Below are positions 13,283 to 20,368 of a stretch of DNA of 20,368 bases, piece by piece. How positions within the stretch are numbered: position 1 is the first letter of the stretch; each line of letters opens with the position of its first letter. Source of the stretch: an uncultured Oscillospiraceae bacterium. Lineage in GTDB: Bacteria; Bacillota; Clostridia; Oscillospirales; Acutalibacteraceae. The DNA lies in NCBI GenBank assembly GCA_900543795.1, contig UQSH01000031.1, positions 1-20,368 on the forward strand, read 5' to 3'. Below the pieces are notes generated by a model. The model searched no databases and was not told the DNA's origin. It saw only the letters and a list, made by a program, of their open reading frames with translations. Made by a program: the position numbers and the translations under genes.

Positions 13283-15742
13283 ATGAAGCATCCCGAAATC
13301 ATTGAAAAAATGAGCTTGGAGCAAAAAGCAAAATTTGTTTCCGGCTTTGATTATTGGCATCTTGAAGAGGATAAGGACCTCGGCTTGCCTAAAATTATGG
13401 TAACAGACGGACCTCACGGTCTGCGTAAGCAAAAAACGGATAAGAAATCATCAGACGGAATAGGCCTTGGAAATTCCGTGCCGGCAACCTGTATGCCTCC
13501 TGCAGCAACATCTGCTTGCTCGTGGGATGAGGAGCTCCTTAAAAAAGAGGGCGAGGCGCTTGGTGAGGAGTGCCTTGCAGAGCAGGTTTCGGTTCTTCTC
13601 GGACCGGGAACAAATATCAAGCGTTCTCCCGTTTGTGGAAGAAATTTTGAGTATTTTTCAGAGGATCCGCTTCTTGCCGGTAAAATGAGTGCAAGCCTTA
13701 TAAACGGTGTTCAGTCAAAGGGCGTAGGCACCTCTCTTAAGCATTTTGCCTGCAATTCGCAGGAAGCGTTCAGAATGGTTGTTAATGAGGTTGTTGACGA
13801 AAGAGCAATGCGTGAAATTTATTTAACCGCATTTGAAATTGCCGTTAAAGAGTCTCAGCCGTGGACTATAATGAATTCCTACAACAGAATAAACGGCGTT
13901 TATGCTTCTCAAAACGATTGGCTTCAAAATAAGGTTTTAAGAGATGAATGGGGCTTCAAGGGTGTTGTTTTAACAGACTGGGGCGCATCGGTTGACAGAA
14001 TTCCCGGACTTCAATGCGGAACAGACCTTGAAATGCCGTCCTCGGGAACGCTTAACACGCAAAGAATTATTGAAGCAGTAAACAACGGTACTCTCAATGA
14101 AGCGGTTCTTAATGAAAGAGTTGATAATGTTGTTGATTTAATTGTTAAATCAAAGCCGGCTCTTGAAGGTAAACATACATACGATGTCGAGGAGCACCAC
14201 AAGCTTTCGCAGAAAGTTGCAGAGGGCTCAATGGTTCTTCTTAAAAATGACGAAAATATTCTTCCTCTTAAAGATGGACAAAAGATTGCAGTTATCGGCG
14301 AATTGGCAAAGGCTCCTCGTTTTCAGGGCGCAGGCTCATCTGTTATTAATCCCACTAAGCTTGATAACGCTTTTTCAGAGCTTGAAAAGCTCGGTGTTAA
14401 GGCAACCTATGCTCCCGGCTATGAAAAGGGCAAGGATGAAATTAATTCAAGTCTCGTAAGCGAAGCCGTAAGCAATGCAAAGCAGGCAGATGTTGCCGTT
14501 GTTTTTGTTGGCTTAACAGAAGAATTCGAGGGCGAGGGATACGACAGAGAAGCAACTTATATGCCAAACAGTCATAATAATCTCGTGAGCGAGATTGCAA
14601 AGGCAAATCCAAACACGGTTGTTGTTCTTGCAGGCGGTTCAGTTGTTGATATTCCTTGGATTAATGAGGTTAAGGGCCTTCTTAATTCCGGCCTCGGCGG
14701 TCAGGCAGGCGGTGCGGCAGTTGCAAATATTTTAACGGGTGCAGTTAACCCAAGCGGTAAAACGGCAGAAACATATCCGCTTTCGTTCAGCGACAATCCA
14801 ACCTACGGCAACTATCCCGGCGGTCCTGTTGTTTCAGAGCATAAGGAGAGCGTTTATATCGGCTACCGTTATTATGACAGTGCCGAAAAGGATGTTCTTT
14901 TCCCGTTTGGCTTCGGTCTTTCCTACACAACATTTGAATATAGCGATATTAAGCTTTCGTCAAGCGATATTAAGGATACAGATACTCTTAAGGTTTCCTT
15001 TAAGATTAAAAATACGGGCAACAGAGACGGCGCAGAGGTTGCAGAGCTTTATGTTGCAGATAAGGTGTCAACTGTTTTCCGTCCGAAGAAGGAGCTTCGT
15101 GCATTCACAAAGGTATTTCTTAAAGCAGGCGAGGAAAAAGAGGTTACTCTTGAACTCGGCAAGCGTGCGTTTGCATATTATAATATCAATATCTCCGATT
15201 GGCATGTTGAGTCGGGCGAATTTGAAATTATGGTCGGTGCTTCAAGCCGTGATATTAAATTAACGGCAACCGTTAATGTTGCCTCAACCGTTGAGGCAGA
15301 GGTTCCGGATTACAGAGTGTCCGCTCCGTCATATTATAAGGCTGATATTAAGGATATAGCCGATGATGAGTGGGCTGCCGTTTACGGTCAGGAGCTTCCT
15401 CCGAGGGAAAGAGATAATTCAAATAGGATTGATATTTATTGCTGCTTAAACGATGCAAGAAACACAAAATGGGGCGGAAAGATTTGTTCACTTATTGAAA
15501 ATCTTATGTCAAAGATGGGCTCTGCCGAAAACGGAGACGGAAAAATGCTTGCCGCAATGGCAACTCAAATTCCTATCAGAAACTTCGTTGCAATGAGTAT
15601 GGGCGTTTTCTCTCCTGCAATGGCAGAGGGATTGCTTGATATTCTTAATGACGATAAATCAACCTTTGTTGGCTTCAATAAGATTATTTGGAGAATCGGC
15701 GGTGCGCTCACAAAGCTTCCCGCACTTCTTAAATCAATTTAA
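13283..15742 (+). CDS. Beta-glucosidase, glycoside hydrolase family 3
   Basis: This is an 819-residue cytoplasmic GH3 enzyme that cleaves beta-glucosidic oligosaccharides; there is no signal peptide. The N-terminal (alpha/beta)8 domain carries VTDGPHGLR (40-48), ERNFEYFSEDP-like GRNFEYFSEDP (119-129), SLKHFACN (151-158) and the nucleophile D232 in VVLTDWGAS. The second domain (about 300-550) carries the candidate acid/base region EFEGEGYDR (414-422), LNSGLGGQAGGAAVA and GYRYYD (527-532). A fibronectin-III-like domain follows (about 567-666). The last 148 residues (672-819) are an extra tail rich in short hydrophobic helices. The start at 13283 is chosen because GGAGG is 8 bases upstream; the in-frame ATG at 13259 would begin at the transcript's own 5' end and add eight residues. 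The family is certain; the exact substrate (glucoside, xyloside or other) is not. Confidence 0.92.
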   Translation: MKHPEIIEKMSLEQKAKFVSGFDYWHLEEDKDLGLPKIMVTDGPHGLRKQKTDKKSSDGIGLGNSVPATCMPPAATSACSWDEELLKKEGEALGEECLAEQVSVLLGPGTNIKRSPVCGRNFEYFSEDPLLAGKMSASLINGVQSKGVGTSLKHFACNSQEAFRMVVNEVVDERAMREIYLTAFEIAVKESQPWTIMNSYNRINGVYASQNDWLQNKVLRDEWGFKGVVLTDWGASVDRIPGLQCGTDLEMPSSGTLNTQRIIEAVNNGTLNEAVLNERVDNVVDLIVKSKPALEGKHTYDVEEHHKLSQKVAEGSMVLLKNDENILPLKDGQKIAVIGELAKAPRFQGAGSSVINPTKLDNAFSELEKLGVKATYAPGYEKGKDEINSSLVSEAVSNAKQADVAVVFVGLTEEFEGEGYDREATYMPNSHNNLVSEIAKANPNTVVVLAGGSVVDIPWINEVKGLLNSGLGGQAGGAAVANILTGAVNPSGKTAETYPLSFSDNPTYGNYPGGPVVSEHKESVYIGYRYYDSAEKDVLFPFGFGLSYTTFEYSDIKLSSSDIKDTDTLKVSFKIKNTGNRDGAEVAELYVADKVSTVFRPKKELRAFTKVFLKAGEEKEVTLELGKRAFAYYNINISDWHVESGEFEIMVGASSRDIKLTATVNVASTVEAEVPDYRVSAPSYYKADIKDIADDEWAAVYGQELPPRERDNSNRIDIYCCLNDARNTKWGGKICSLIENLMSKMGSAENGDGKMLAAMATQIPIRNFVAMSMGVFSPAMAEGLLDILNDDKSTFVGFNKIIWRIGGALTKLPALLKSI

Positions 15743-15751
15743 TCTAACGAT

Positions 15752-15792
15752 AAAAAATAACCTCTTCGGTAATCCAAAGAGGTTATTTTTTT
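15752..15792. terminator. Bidirectional terminator between GH3 and the DUF5058/M20 operon
   Basis: A stem of at least 11 bp (15756-15766 with 15777-15787), preceded by six As and followed by a run of Ts, is placed between two convergent genes. Both strands give a U-tract, so it can close both units. Confidence 0.88.
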
Positions 15793-15804
15793 ATGCTTGT
15801 TTTT

Positions 15805-16461
15805 TTATTTAACAATTCCCTTTTTAAACATTATATGAGCGCCCAAAAGGGAAACCGCAACGCCTATCGGAATAAGTACTCCCGTTCCAAGCGTTCCGTT
15901 GAAGAGCAGTATAATTGTTAAAGCCGCTATCGGCAGTATAGATATTTTCCAATGCTTTGCAAGATAGGAAGCACAAAGCGCACCGAAAAGTGCGGGCGTA
16001 ACCTGCTGAAATGCAGGTGCAAAAACAGAATCGGGGTCTGTTATGTTGTGCAAAACAGGATAAAACGCAAGCACGCAAACCGCTATAATAACAGTTGTAA
16101 CAATAGAGGAAACGGCTATTGATATTGTTGAAATAACCTCTCCTTCCTCTGTGTTTGGCTTAACCCTTGCGCTTTCCATAGAGCTTAATGCAACGGGAAG
16201 CTTAAGATTTGTTATGTTTCCCGTAACGAAGCCGAGATATGTTCCGCCCGTGCCAAGCAGGGGAGAGTAGGTTAAAACCTCAAGAACGGCTGTTGGATAG
16301 AAAATCAGTGCAACCGTTGCAAGCCCCTTTCCTATCATTGAAAGCTTTGGATAAACCCCTAAATGATAGCAAATAAGCGCAGGTATGCTTAGGAAAAGAA
16401 GCAGTGTAACAACTGTCCAAATCTTTCCGTATTTGTGGGTTTTATTAATATAATCGTTCAT
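15805..16461 (-). CDS. Integral membrane protein, partner of the DUF5058-like protein
   Basis: This is a 218-residue very hydrophobic protein with about five or six membrane segments, a central loop (SSMESARVKPNTEEGEVIS) and a glycine-rich last helix pair. I do not recognise a named family. It is the last gene of a three-gene operon with a DUF5058-like protein and an M20 peptidase. The start is placed at the MNDY methionine (16461) because its SD, GGAGGGG, lies inside the last codons of the upstream gene; the in-frame ATG 15 bases earlier would contain that SD in its own codons. The two membrane genes are therefore translationally coupled (stop at 16464, start at 16461). A joint role as a two-part transporter is an inference from the coupling and topology. 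Confidence 0.8.
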   Translation of the reverse strand: MNDYINKTHKYGKIWTVVTLLLFLSIPALICYHLGVYPKLSMIGKGLATVALIFYPTAVLEVLTYSPLLGTGGTYLGFVTGNITNLKLPVALSSMESARVKPNTEEGEVISTISIAVSSIVTTVIIAVCVLAFYPVLHNITDPDSVFAPAFQQVTPALFGALCASYLAKHWKISILPIAALTIILLFNGTLGTGVLIPIGVAVSLLGAHIMFKKGIVK

Positions 16462-16463
16462 CG

Positions 16464-17234
16464 TCAGCCCCTCCATTCAAGAAACGCAATGCTTTCGGGA
16501 AGCACCTGTGCAAGAAGCATAACAAGCGCCATTGCACCTATCATCGAAAACGGCATTGCAAAGCTTTCAAGCCATTTCCATTTTTTAGCGTCTGCTATCT
16601 TTTGCAGTATAAGCATTAAAATAACGGAAAAAATCAGTGCCGCAACAGAAAGGATGCCTGCCCCGTCTCCCGTAATGTTAGGGTCGCCCTTGCCGGCAAT
16701 TGCTTTTGCAACGAATGCGGCAATAAGGCCGATAAATGCCGCCGCACTCATAACCGATGCCCATGCGTTGTTGCTTGAAACGGCCTTTCCGATTTTGCTT
16801 TGTATTTTTTTAAGAAATATCGGAATTAAAACAAGCGGCATTATTGAGCCGAGAGTCATAACCCAGGCAACAGTTGCAAAAACCTCAGGGTTTTTAATTT
16901 CGTTTGCTATTCCGCCCGTTAAGCCGTAGGCTTCAATTGCGTTCGTTGCCGCAGTAACCTCATAGGATATGTTGCCTATAACCGTTAGGCGTATCCACGG
17001 CAAAACATATCCGAGTGCCGCAGAAAGAGTAAGCACGGTTGCAACTATTCCTATTGCGGGAGCAACCGTGAAAAGTGCAGATGAAACGATGGTGTTTTTA
17101 ACCGTTTCCTTGCTTATTCCAAGCTCCTTTGCCTTTTTAACGGCTCTGATAAGGAAAAACAGAGCCTGCGCAATAACAAAAGCAACAACGCAAAGGGCAA
17201 GAATAATCATAAAGGTATCTTCTTTAAAATCCAT
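16464..17234 (-). CDS. DUF5058-like integral membrane protein
   Basis: This is a 256-residue polytopic membrane protein of about seven segments. The N-terminus (MIILALCVVAFVIAQALFFLIRA after a short charged leader), the cytoplasmic KKAKELGISKETVKNTI segment, the SALFTVAPAIGIV helix, and EVTAATNAIEAYGL (about 92-105) are consistent with proteins catalogued as DUF5058; I give this from memory. The start at 17234 is supported by GGAGAA 7-8 bases upstream, inside the end of the M20 gene, and it begins only 4 bases after that gene's stop. No function is established to my knowledge. Its fixed position between a peptidase and another membrane protein suggests transport of the substrates or products of the peptidase. 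Confidence 0.8.
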   Translation of the reverse strand: MDFKEDTFMIILALCVVAFVIAQALFFLIRAVKKAKELGISKETVKNTIVSSALFTVAPAIGIVATVLTLSAALGYVLPWIRLTVIGNISYEVTAATNAIEAYGLTGGIANEIKNPEVFATVAWVMTLGSIMPLVLIPIFLKKIQSKIGKAVSSNNAWASVMSAAAFIGLIAAFVAKAIAGKGDPNITGDGAGILSVAALIFSVILMLILQKIADAKKWKWLESFAMPFSMIGAMALVMLLAQVLPESIAFLEWRG

Positions 17235-17238
17235 ATTT

Positions 17239-18705
17239 TTATTCTCCGCTCATAATTCTTATGTATCGCTTAAAGAAAGTAACTCCCTGCGTAAGCTGGT
17301 CAACAGGTATTCTTTCGTTTGTTGAATGAGTTGTAAGAAGCAATGCCGTGTCAACCGTAAACGGTGCAAAGCGGTAAATATTATTGCAGATATTTTCATA
17401 GTTGTAGGCGTCTGTTCCGCCCATAACAAGATAGGGAGCAACGATATTTTTTTCGTCAATTGCGCAGGAAAGCCTTTTAAGTGTTTCAAACGCTCTTGTG
17501 TCAGTCGGCGAAATAAGGCTCGGCTCCTTGCCCTTAACGAATTCTATTTCAACATTTTCCGAGCCCATATATTTCTCAATGTGGCGTCTAACATCTTCAA
17601 TGCTTTCTCCCGGCATTATTCTGAAATTAATTGTAACGCTTGCCTTTTCGGGAAGAACATTTGCCGCAGGCGAGCCGCTTGCCATTGTTACGCCTGTTGT
17701 TGTCCTAACAAGCGAAGCCGCAGGCGGAATTTTTGTCATAATTTTAAGTAAAAGCGGCTTTAAAATAAACAGATTGCAGAAAACAACTCTGCCTAAATAC
17801 GAAGTGTGCTTTCCGATATCCGTGAAAAGATTATAAACAAACGGCATAATTTTTGCTTTAAATTGATGGTTTTCAAGGTTAAGCACCTTTTTTGAAAGTA
17901 TGCCTATGGCGGTGTGCTTCGGCGGTTGAGAGGAATGGCCTCCCTTTGCCTTAACGGTAACTCTGAAATCGGCATATCCCTTTTCAGCAACGCCTATTCC
18001 CGTTAAATTAGCGTCAATAATTCCCTTAACCCTTGCAGGAAGCATTGCGCCGCCCTCGTCAATAACGCTGTCAAGGCGAACTCCTCTGCCTTCAAGAGTT
18101 TTTGAAAGCTCGTGGGCACCGTTGCCTTGCCCGGCAACGATTTCCTCATTGTGTCCAAGGCAAAGATAAACGCCTCTTTTCGGTTGATAGCCCTCTTCAA
18201 GCAGGGTTTCAACGCTTTCCAAAAGGCATATCAGGTGGTTTTTCATATCAAGTGCGCCTCTGCCCCAAATATATTCACCGTCGTTGTAGCCCTCAAAGGC
18301 GGGATGAACCCAGTCGCTTTCCGTTCCCTTTGCAACGGGAACAACATCCTGATGGGCAAGAAAGGCTATCGGATCAAGTGCTTCGTCGGTTCCCCTCCAA
18401 TAAAACAGAAGGCTTGCCCTTGAAACATCTTCAACGGAAAGGTTTTCGTGCACAAGCGGAAACGCCTTGCGCAGAAAGGCGTGAAATCTGTTAAACTCGC
18501 CCCAATCCGTTTCGTCCTCGTTTTCGTGTGAAATTGTTTTAATTTTTATTGCCTCTGAAAGCTTTTTCTGAACCCTGTCGGAATGAACAAGCTCCTCCTC
18601 AAAGGCTTCGGGCTTTGCCTTTTTAGCTTTAAAGAATGCGGCTCTTATCAGCGTTACAACGATAAAAGCGGCAATCAAAGCAAGAATAATCAGCAAAACT
18701 TTCAT
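17239..18705 (-). CDS. Membrane-anchored M20 family peptidase, PM20D1/carboxypeptidase-S-like
   Basis: This is a 488-residue zinc-dependent M20 metallohydrolase. Residues 2-20 or so form a signal anchor (KVLLIILALIAAFIVVTLI) with basic residues after it. The di-zinc site is complete: H118 and D120 (FLAHQDVVPV), D153 (GRGALDMKNH), E187 and E188 (GHNEEIVAGQG), D216 (VIDEGGA) and the late histidine H460 (TTHSTNERI). Spacing and motifs follow the carboxypeptidase-S/PM20D1 subgroup, whose eukaryotic members hydrolyse dipeptides or N-acyl amino acids. A dimerisation domain lies between about 230 and 385. It is the first gene of the operon with the two membrane proteins. The SD GGAGGTGG precedes the ATG. 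With no evidence for secretion other than the N-terminal helix, on which side of the membrane it works is not decided: the basic tract after the helix would favour a cytoplasmic enzyme domain. Confidence 0.88.
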   Translation of the reverse strand: MKVLLIILALIAAFIVVTLIRAAFFKAKKAKPEAFEEELVHSDRVQKKLSEAIKIKTISHENEDETDWGEFNRFHAFLRKAFPLVHENLSVEDVSRASLLFYWRGTDEALDPIAFLAHQDVVPVAKGTESDWVHPAFEGYNDGEYIWGRGALDMKNHLICLLESVETLLEEGYQPKRGVYLCLGHNEEIVAGQGNGAHELSKTLEGRGVRLDSVIDEGGAMLPARVKGIIDANLTGIGVAEKGYADFRVTVKAKGGHSSQPPKHTAIGILSKKVLNLENHQFKAKIMPFVYNLFTDIGKHTSYLGRVVFCNLFILKPLLLKIMTKIPPAASLVRTTTGVTMASGSPAANVLPEKASVTINFRIMPGESIEDVRRHIEKYMGSENVEIEFVKGKEPSLISPTDTRAFETLKRLSCAIDEKNIVAPYLVMGGTDAYNYENICNNIYRFAPFTVDTALLLTTHSTNERIPVDQLTQGVTFFKRYIRIMSGE

Positions 18706-18902
18706 AATGCCACCTCCGATTAATTATTATGCTTATTAATATATCACATTTTTTGTTTTATTAATACATATTGTGCGTTTTTGTAAACCTTTTGAAATGT
18801 TTTGATCCCAAAAATGCAATTGCCGCTTTTAAACGGCATTTTCACTCTTTTAAATTAAGCGGATTTTGTCAATGAAATTTTTTATGTATTCCTTTGTTTT
18901 TG

Positions 18903-18931
18903 TTGAAATAAAAATATATTTATAATATAAT
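18903..18931 (+). promoter_or_regulatory. Promoter of the BspA-like surface protein gene
   Basis: TTGAAA (18903-18908) and a perfect TATAAT (18926-18931) are spaced by 17 bp. Transcription would begin near 18938 and give a leader of about 70 bases. Confidence 0.75.
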
Positions 18932-18954
18932 CATAATATAATATTGTGTTTACC

Positions 18955-18986
18955 CGTGCAGATATTAATTAAAAATTATCGGCACG
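18955..18986 (+). other. Leader hairpin upstream of the BspA-like gene
   Basis: CGTGCAGATA (18955-18964) pairs with TATCGGCACG (18977-18986) apart from one A-G opposition, leaving a 12-base AT-rich loop. It sits in the middle of the leader, ahead of the GAAAGGG ribosome site (18992-18997). It may stabilise the mRNA or control translation. It does not match a riboswitch class that I can recognise. Confidence 0.45.
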
Positions 18987-19007
18987 CAGACGAAAGGGTT
19001 TTTAAAA

Positions 19008-20368
19008 ATGAAAAAAATCATCAGCTTATTACTTTCTGCTTCAATCGTTATCGGCTCTCTTGCAGGGCTGTCAACAGTTGCTTCGGCGCAAACCGATTCT
19101 TCTTCGATTGAAAACAGTAGCTCCTCGCTTGAAGCAATTGCAAAGGAATTAATCAGCATTCAGCCCGTTATGTATTCGGGCTATGAGGGAGTTTTAACAA
19201 CCTCTGGCTATAAGGTTGCTTCTGTTAATAACGATATTCCTTTTTCGTATTTCGAGTTTACTCCGTCAAAAAGCGGAGTTTTCAGCTTCTATACAACAGG
19301 AATGTATGACACCTTAGCATATCTCTTTTCAGGAACTGTTGACAGTACAAATAGACAATATGTTGCCCACGGAGATGATACCGACGAGGATAATTATAAT
19401 TTTCACATAACCGCATATCTTCATCAGGGAGAAACATATACTCTTTTATGCGGACTTTCGGGTGCTTCAAGTGTATCCTCTGCATCGTTCAGAGTGTATA
19501 CAAGGGACGAAAATGTTCAGTCTCTTATAAAGTATTCTTATAACAATTCCGATAAAACTGCATCTGTTTCGCTTTATGCAGGTAATGATGATGAGGTTGT
19601 TATTCCTCAAGCAAATAACGGATATACCGTAACCTCAATCAGCGAGGGTGCATTCTTGGGTGCAACGCTAAAAAGCGTTTTTGTTCCGTCAACGGTGCAG
19701 TCAATCGGTGCTTATGCCTTTTCCGATTGCTATAATTTGAAAAGGGTTTCTTTCGGTGAAAGCAGTGCTCTTCAATATATAGATGTCGGTGCGTTTTCGT
19801 TTTGCATAAATCTCGGCACTGAAATTGAAATACCGAGAAGCGTTAAATCAATAGAAGCCGAAGCGTTTTATGAAACGGCATTAACAAAAGCAGTTATTTT
19901 GAGCAGAAGCTGCTATATCGGCGGAACAGATGAGAAGGATTTTGCTTTCCCAACCGACGCTGTTATATACGGATATAATAACTCAACCTCGCAGGATTAT
20001 GCCGCAAAAACAGGCAATAAATTTGTCAGCCTCGGAGATTATCCTTTCGGAAATTATACCGTTTATTCCGTTAATGATAAGGGCTTTTCGGTAAGCTGTG
20101 ATGTTATCCCCGGTGCCACGGGCTATGATATCGAGGTTAATGACGGCACGGGTTGGGTTACCGCCGCTTCAATTCGTGCAAAAAGCGGAGCGGTAACAGG
20201 TCTTAAAAAATGCACGGATTACGAGGTTAGAATGCGTGCATTTACAGATAGGAATTCAAATAAAAAAATTATATCCGCTTATTCCGATGTGAAAAAAGTA
20301 ACAACAACTCCTTCAAAGGTAACAGGCCTTGCAACAACTGCAAGAGGCTCGGGCGGAAGAACGCTCAC
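19008..20368 (+). CDS. Secreted BspA-like protein: PPC-like, LRR_5 and fibronectin III domains (partial, 3' end missing)
   Basis: This is a large exported surface or secreted protein whose C-terminus lies beyond the window; 453 codons are visible. A signal peptide is clear: MKKIISLLLS then a hydrophobic core, ending STVASA with likely cleavage after A27. Residues about 80-165 resemble a PPC-type beta-sandwich (FTPSKSGVFSFYTTG, DDTDED, GETYTLLCG). Residues about 195-315 are BspA/LRR_5 repeats (VTSISEGAFLG, STVQSIGAYAFSDCYNLKRVSF, SVKSIEAEAFYET). Residues about 345-435 form a fibronectin III domain (GFSVSCDVIPGATGYDIEV, TDYEVRMRAFTD), with a second starting at the edge. Such proteins in gut Firmicutes are thought to act in adhesion or substrate binding. 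The ATG at 19008 follows GAAAGGG with rather wide spacing. Its anchor, whether dockerin, SLH or LPXTG, cannot be seen. Confidence 0.88.
   Translation, partial: MKKIISLLLSASIVIGSLAGLSTVASAQTDSSSIENSSSSLEAIAKELISIQPVMYSGYEGVLTTSGYKVASVNNDIPFSYFEFTPSKSGVFSFYTTGMYDTLAYLFSGTVDSTNRQYVAHGDDTDEDNYNFHITAYLHQGETYTLLCGLSGASSVSSASFRVYTRDENVQSLIKYSYNNSDKTASVSLYAGNDDEVVIPQANNGYTVTSISEGAFLGATLKSVFVPSTVQSIGAYAFSDCYNLKRVSFGESSALQYIDVGAFSFCINLGTEIEIPRSVKSIEAEAFYETALTKAVILSRSCYIGGTDEKDFAFPTDAVIYGYNNSTSQDYAAKTGNKFVSLGDYPFGNYTVYSVNDKGFSVSCDVIPGATGYDIEVNDGTGWVTAASIRAKSGAVTGLKKCTDYEVRMRAFTDRNSNKKIISAYSDVKKVTTTPSKVTGLATTARGSGGRTL

Larger units (their letters stand above)
18706..19007. other. Divergent intergenic region, AT-rich, with promoters for both sides
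   Basis: No gene is seen in these 302 bases. Leftward, the M20 ribosome site GGAGGTGG is present and a possible extended -10 (TGATATATT on the minus strand, hexamer at 18738-18743) lacks a good -35. In the middle, a small hairpin (TGCCG 18821-18825 with 18834-18838) followed by Ts has no gene to terminate on the plus strand. Rightward lie the BspA-like promoter and a leader hairpin described separately. Confidence 0.6.

Noticed and set aside
16462..16476. Earlier in-frame ATG for the membrane partner gene
   Set aside because: Its codons contain the GGAGGGG that is the SD of the ATG at 16461, and it has no good SD of its own.
18820..18845. Terminator between the M20 and BspA-like genes
   Set aside because: The 5-bp stem is weak and both flanking genes point away from it, so there is nothing to terminate.
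18955..19000. Cyclic-di-GMP or other known riboswitch in the BspA-like leader
   Set aside because: GCACGCAGACGAAAGG superficially recalls GEMM motifs, but the required second helix and tetraloop receptor are absent.
1..20368. CRISPR arrays, tRNA, rRNA, prophage or insertion sequences
   Set aside because: No regularly spaced repeats, tRNA-like cloverleaf, rRNA segments, integrases or transposases were found on either strand by eye.

Overview
The window looks like chromosomal DNA from an endospore-forming, moderately AT-rich gut-type Clostridium relative (class Clostridia, probably Oscillospirales/Ruminococcaceae-like). The support is the GatCAB transamidosome operon, three separate spoVA-type sporulation genes, GH13 and GH3 glycosidases, a BspA-like surface protein, consistently strong GGAGG Shine-Dalgarno (SD) sites and compact U-tract terminators. 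The species cannot be named from this sequence. I see no insertion sequence, prophage, CRISPR array, rRNA or tRNA.

Layout. Positions 1-3371: tail of a possible upstream gene, then gatC-gatA-gatB in one operon closed by a strong terminator. 3461-3997: a divergent, possibly degenerate LCMT-like methyltransferase. 4089-5813: a GH13 alpha-glucosidase (isomaltase type) and its terminator. 5815-6998: spoVAD and a short one-TM protein gene that is translationally linked to it. 7037-9625 (minus): an 862-residue fusion of a TetM/EF-G-like ribosomal-protection GTPase and a C-terminal NYN (YacP/Rae1-like) nuclease. 9748-10881: a membrane acyltransferase read from divergent, back-to-back promoters. 10923-11366 (minus): spoVAC. 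11504-12250: an ABC ATPase with no adjacent permease. 12310-12666: spoVAE. 12782-13111: an SCP2-like lipid-carrier protein. 13283-15742: a GH3 beta-glucosidase. 15805-18705 (minus): a three-gene operon of a membrane-anchored M20 peptidase (PM20D1/CPS1-like) and two integral membrane proteins (DUF5058-like plus partner). 19008 to the end: a secreted BspA-like LRR/FN3 protein cut by the window edge.

How the genes relate. GatCAB makes Gln-tRNA and/or Asn-tRNA by amidation. SpoVAC, SpoVAD and SpoVAE are parts of the spore Ca-dipicolinate channel, normally contiguous as spoVAC-AD-AE; here they sit in three transcription units, one of them inverted, with unrelated genes between them. Both plus-strand spoVA genes start a few bases after a terminator-type hairpin whose 3' arm carries their SD, which suggests a shared expression control. 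The two glycosidases point to a glycan-fermenting lifestyle.

The most interesting gene is the GTPase-nuclease fusion. One half belongs to a family that enters the ribosomal A site; the other resembles a nuclease known in Bacillus subtilis to cut mRNA in the A site. A single-protein ribosome surveillance or rescue factor is a reasonable hypothesis. It should not be read as a tetracycline-resistance determinant without testing.
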